From NCBI GenBank assembly GCA_964438735.1, contig CAYTLW010000130.1:1-20453 (forward strand): a stretch of 20,453 bases of DNA, given 5' to 3'. Positions 18,176-20,453 of this stretch are shown here, one piece after another (position 1 is the stretch's first letter; each line of letters begins with the position of its first letter). A program made the translations under genes and the position numbers. This stretch comes from CAYTLW01 sp964438735. GTDB taxonomy: Bacteria > Myxococcota_A > UBA9042. Below the pieces are notes generated by a model. The model was given only the letters and a program-made list of their open reading frames with translations, was not told the origin of the DNA and did no database searches.

Positions 18176-20452
18176 ATGGTGAAGACATGCGCTGCGGCGC
18201 CCATCCTCCTGGCGCTGCTGTCCCTCTCCACGGCGGTCCACGCCCAACCCGCGCCTGCTCCCAGCGCCGTCACGCCCTCCAGCGTGATGCAGCTGGGCAA
18301 GATGACCGTCGTCGGCACCCGGAAGAACGAGCAGATCACCTCCACCGACATCGGCGTCGAGAAGTTCAAGATCGAGGAGCTGGCCCAGATCCCGGTCATC
18401 ATGGGTGAAAAGGACATCATGAAGACCCTGCAGTTGACGCCGGGCATCACCACCATCACCGAGGGGCGCAGCGGCTTCATCGTGCGCGGCAGCGGCATCG
18501 ACCAGAACCTGGTGCTGATGGACGGCATGCCCCTGTACTACGTCTCCCACCAGAGCGGGCTGTACTCGATCTTCAACTCGGACGCGGTGGACAGCCTGGC
18601 CATCTACAAGGGCGGCGTTCCGGCGCGCTACGGCGGGCGGGCGGCTTCGATCCTGGACGTGAAGATGGTCGGCGATGAGGTCGACAAGTTCCACGGCAGG
18701 CTGGCCGTGGGCCTCATCACCTCAAAACTCTCGCTGCAGGTGCCCGTCATCAAAGACAAGCTGTCCATCTCCCTGGCGGGACGCACCACGGCGCTGAGCG
18801 TCGGTCAGCTGCACGACGCCATCAAAGACGACTGCGAACCGGACGACAGCGCCGACGCCAAGAGCAAGACCGGCAAGGGCGGCCAGTGCTCCCGCAGCTC
18901 CATCGCCATCTTCGCCGGCAAGGGCAACAATGGCCCCACCGAAGCGGAGGACTTCTACTTCTTCGGCCGCCCCGAGTATTGGTACGATCTCAACGCAAAA
19001 GTGGCCTGGAAGGTCAACCAGGCCCACACGCTCATCTTCTCGACCTTCTTCGGCGAAGACAACGCCATCCTCATCGGCGATACCTGGTGGGGCAACCGCG
19101 CGGGCTCGCTGCGCTGGTCGTCCGAGTGGTCCGACAAGCTGCTCTCGGAGACCACCGCCTACTACAGCGAGTACTACACCAACAACGAGAACGGCATCTA
19201 CGCCTTCCACAGCGGCATCGTCTCGGGTGGGGTGCGCCACCAGAGCACCTGGTTCATGGACAAATCGATGAAGGCCATCGGCGGTCTCGCGGCGGAGTAC
19301 CAGACCTACGACCACGGTTCTCTCGAGGACACCACCAACAACTTCGGCAAGTTCATGCCGCCCATGCAGTCGCTGGAGACCGCGCTGCACCTGGGGGCGG
19401 AGTACAAGCACAGCGAGAAGCTCAAGGCCTATCTGGGGCTGCGCTACTCCCTCTTCTTCCGCCTGGGCCCCGGCGACACCCACGTCTGGGACGAGAACAC
19501 CAACGAGGCCATCAGCAGCGAGCCCCATGACGACTTCGCCATCATGGCCACGCACCACAACCCCGAGCCGCGCTTCAACCTGACCTACACCCTGGACGAC
19601 AGCAACTCGGTGAAGTTCACCTACAACCGCTCGGCCCAGTACCTGCGCCTGATGACCAACAGCATGCAGCTGACCTGGTACGACATCTGGATGCCCTCGA
19701 CCGAGAACATCCCCTCCATGACCACCGACCAGGTCGGCCTGGGCTACTTCATGGACCTGCTGGACCACAAGCTGCAGCTCTCGGCGGAGGTCTACTACAA
19801 GGCGCACAACGACGTGGCCGACTTCGAGGACGGGCTGCACAACTACCTGGTCGACAACCTCGAGGCCTACGTGGCCACCGGTGACGGGCGCAGCTACGGC
19901 ATGGAGCTGATGGTCAAGAAGCCCAAGGGCCGCCTCAACGGCTGGCTCAGCTACAACCTGGGCCGCAGCGAGCAGCAGATCGACGGCATCAACCGAGGCG
20001 AGTGGTATGCCAGCAAGTTCGACAAGACCCACGACTTCACGGCGGTGGTGAGCTACGAGGCCCTGGGCAACGCGCTGCCGGGGCACAAGCTGCACGTCAC
20101 GGGGCTGTTCCTGTACTCGACGGGTAACGCTGTCACCCTGGCCGAGGGCTACTACACCATCTCGGGCATCCCCTTCCCCTATTGGGAGGGGCGGAACCGC
20201 TACCGGCTGCCCGACTACCACCGCCTGGACCTGGGCCTGAAATACGAGGTGCAGACCTGGGGCAAGTCCAAGACGAGCTTCGAGGTGTCGCTCTACAACG
20301 TCTACAACCGACGCAATGTAAACTCCATCTCCTACACCCAGGCGGGGACGGGCAAGAGCGCCGGCAAGACCGCTGAGGGGCCGCTCTTCAACCCCTATGG
20401 CATCAGCTACTACGGCTTCCGACCCAGCGCCACGCTGACGGTCGAGCTCTAG
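18176..20452 (+). CDS. TonB-dependent outer-membrane receptor
   Basis: A 758-residue outer-membrane beta-barrel receptor. Residues 1-23 form a signal peptide (cleavage near VHA-Q). A TonB-box-like stretch KMTVVGTR lies at 42-49. The plug domain spans about 55-165, with GFIVRGSGIDQNLVLMDGMP at 100-119 and YKGGVPARYGGRAASILDV at 144-162. The rest consists of alternating amphipathic strands ending in a typical barrel terminus, SATLTVEL. The plug wording is close to that of Bacteroidota-style TonB receptors, but the N-terminal carboxypeptidase-regulatory-like domain common there is absent. Substrate unknown; no SusD-like, siderophore or TonB gene is nearby. The ATG at 18176 has GGAG 6 nt upstream and begins the signal peptide. 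The stop codon is the last full codon in the window, so the gene is complete. Confidence 0.9.
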   Translation: MVKTCAAAPILLALLSLSTAVHAQPAPAPSAVTPSSVMQLGKMTVVGTRKNEQITSTDIGVEKFKIEELAQIPVIMGEKDIMKTLQLTPGITTITEGRSGFIVRGSGIDQNLVLMDGMPLYYVSHQSGLYSIFNSDAVDSLAIYKGGVPARYGGRAASILDVKMVGDEVDKFHGRLAVGLITSKLSLQVPVIKDKLSISLAGRTTALSVGQLHDAIKDDCEPDDSADAKSKTGKGGQCSRSSIAIFAGKGNNGPTEAEDFYFFGRPEYWYDLNAKVAWKVNQAHTLIFSTFFGEDNAILIGDTWWGNRAGSLRWSSEWSDKLLSETTAYYSEYYTNNENGIYAFHSGIVSGGVRHQSTWFMDKSMKAIGGLAAEYQTYDHGSLEDTTNNFGKFMPPMQSLETALHLGAEYKHSEKLKAYLGLRYSLFFRLGPGDTHVWDENTNEAISSEPHDDFAIMATHHNPEPRFNLTYTLDDSNSVKFTYNRSAQYLRLMTNSMQLTWYDIWMPSTENIPSMTTDQVGLGYFMDLLDHKLQLSAEVYYKAHNDVADFEDGLHNYLVDNLEAYVATGDGRSYGMELMVKKPKGRLNGWLSYNLGRSEQQIDGINRGEWYASKFDKTHDFTAVVSYEALGNALPGHKLHVTGLFLYSTGNAVTLAEGYYTISGIPFPYWEGRNRYRLPDYHRLDLGLKYEVQTWGKSKTSFEVSLYNVYNRRNVNSISYTQAGTGKSAGKTAEGPLFNPYGISYYGFRPSATLTVEL

Positions 20453-20453
20453 G

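Overview
The window is GC-rich, tightly packed bacterial chromosome, and every main gene in it appears complete. No rRNA, tRNA, CRISPR array, transposase, integrase or phage gene was seen. The gene content (a Cys-rich lipoprotein with repeated C-x4-D-C-type modules, a secreted P-domain/fibrinogen-like protein, a lipoprotein serine hydrolase, a TonB-dependent receptor, a sigma-54 promoter) suggests a Gram-negative, didermic bacterium of the Myxococcota/Bradymonadota (former Deltaproteobacteria) kind. That placement is inference from style, with no marker gene present.

Layout. (1) 106-3627, minus strand: a three-gene run reading acr3 (arsenite efflux), arsC (thioredoxin-type arsenate reductase) and a fused CoA-transferase/GNAT protein. 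(2) 3628-4008: an unusually AT-rich divergent regulatory region with a palindrome cluster, three direct repeats and a consensus-perfect sigma-54 promoter aimed at (3) 4009-4224, plus strand: a 71-residue Cys-rich basic protein of unknown function. (4) 4257-8279, minus: a Cys-rich lipoprotein followed with no gap by a GT-C-like membrane glycosyltransferase. (5) 8280-8573: an intergenic region with a hexamer repeat. (6) 8574-9436, minus: a toxin-antitoxin-like pair, a 107-residue helical protein overlapping a nucleotidyltransferase-like protein by ATGA, with a nested palindrome just before the first start codon. (7) 9651-14067, plus: a membrane protein with three winged-helix-like modules, then a large LtaS/OpgB-type alkaline-phosphatase-superfamily transferase with two C-terminal beta modules. 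(8) 14150-17847, minus: the fibrinogen/P-domain secreted protein and the serine-hydrolase lipoprotein, separated by a GGGTGC hexamer microsatellite. (9) 18176-20452, plus: a TonB-dependent receptor.

How the parts may work together. The acr3-arsC pair is a textbook arsenate reduction and arsenite export module without a local arsR; the AT-rich palindromes upstream of acr3 are the best candidate operator. Most of the remaining genes act at the envelope or outside it (lipoproteins, secreted adhesin-like protein, extracytoplasmic transferases, outer-membrane receptor). The least explained pieces are the sigma-54-driven small Cys protein and the nucleotidyltransferase/partner pair; these are the best places to look for undescribed biology.
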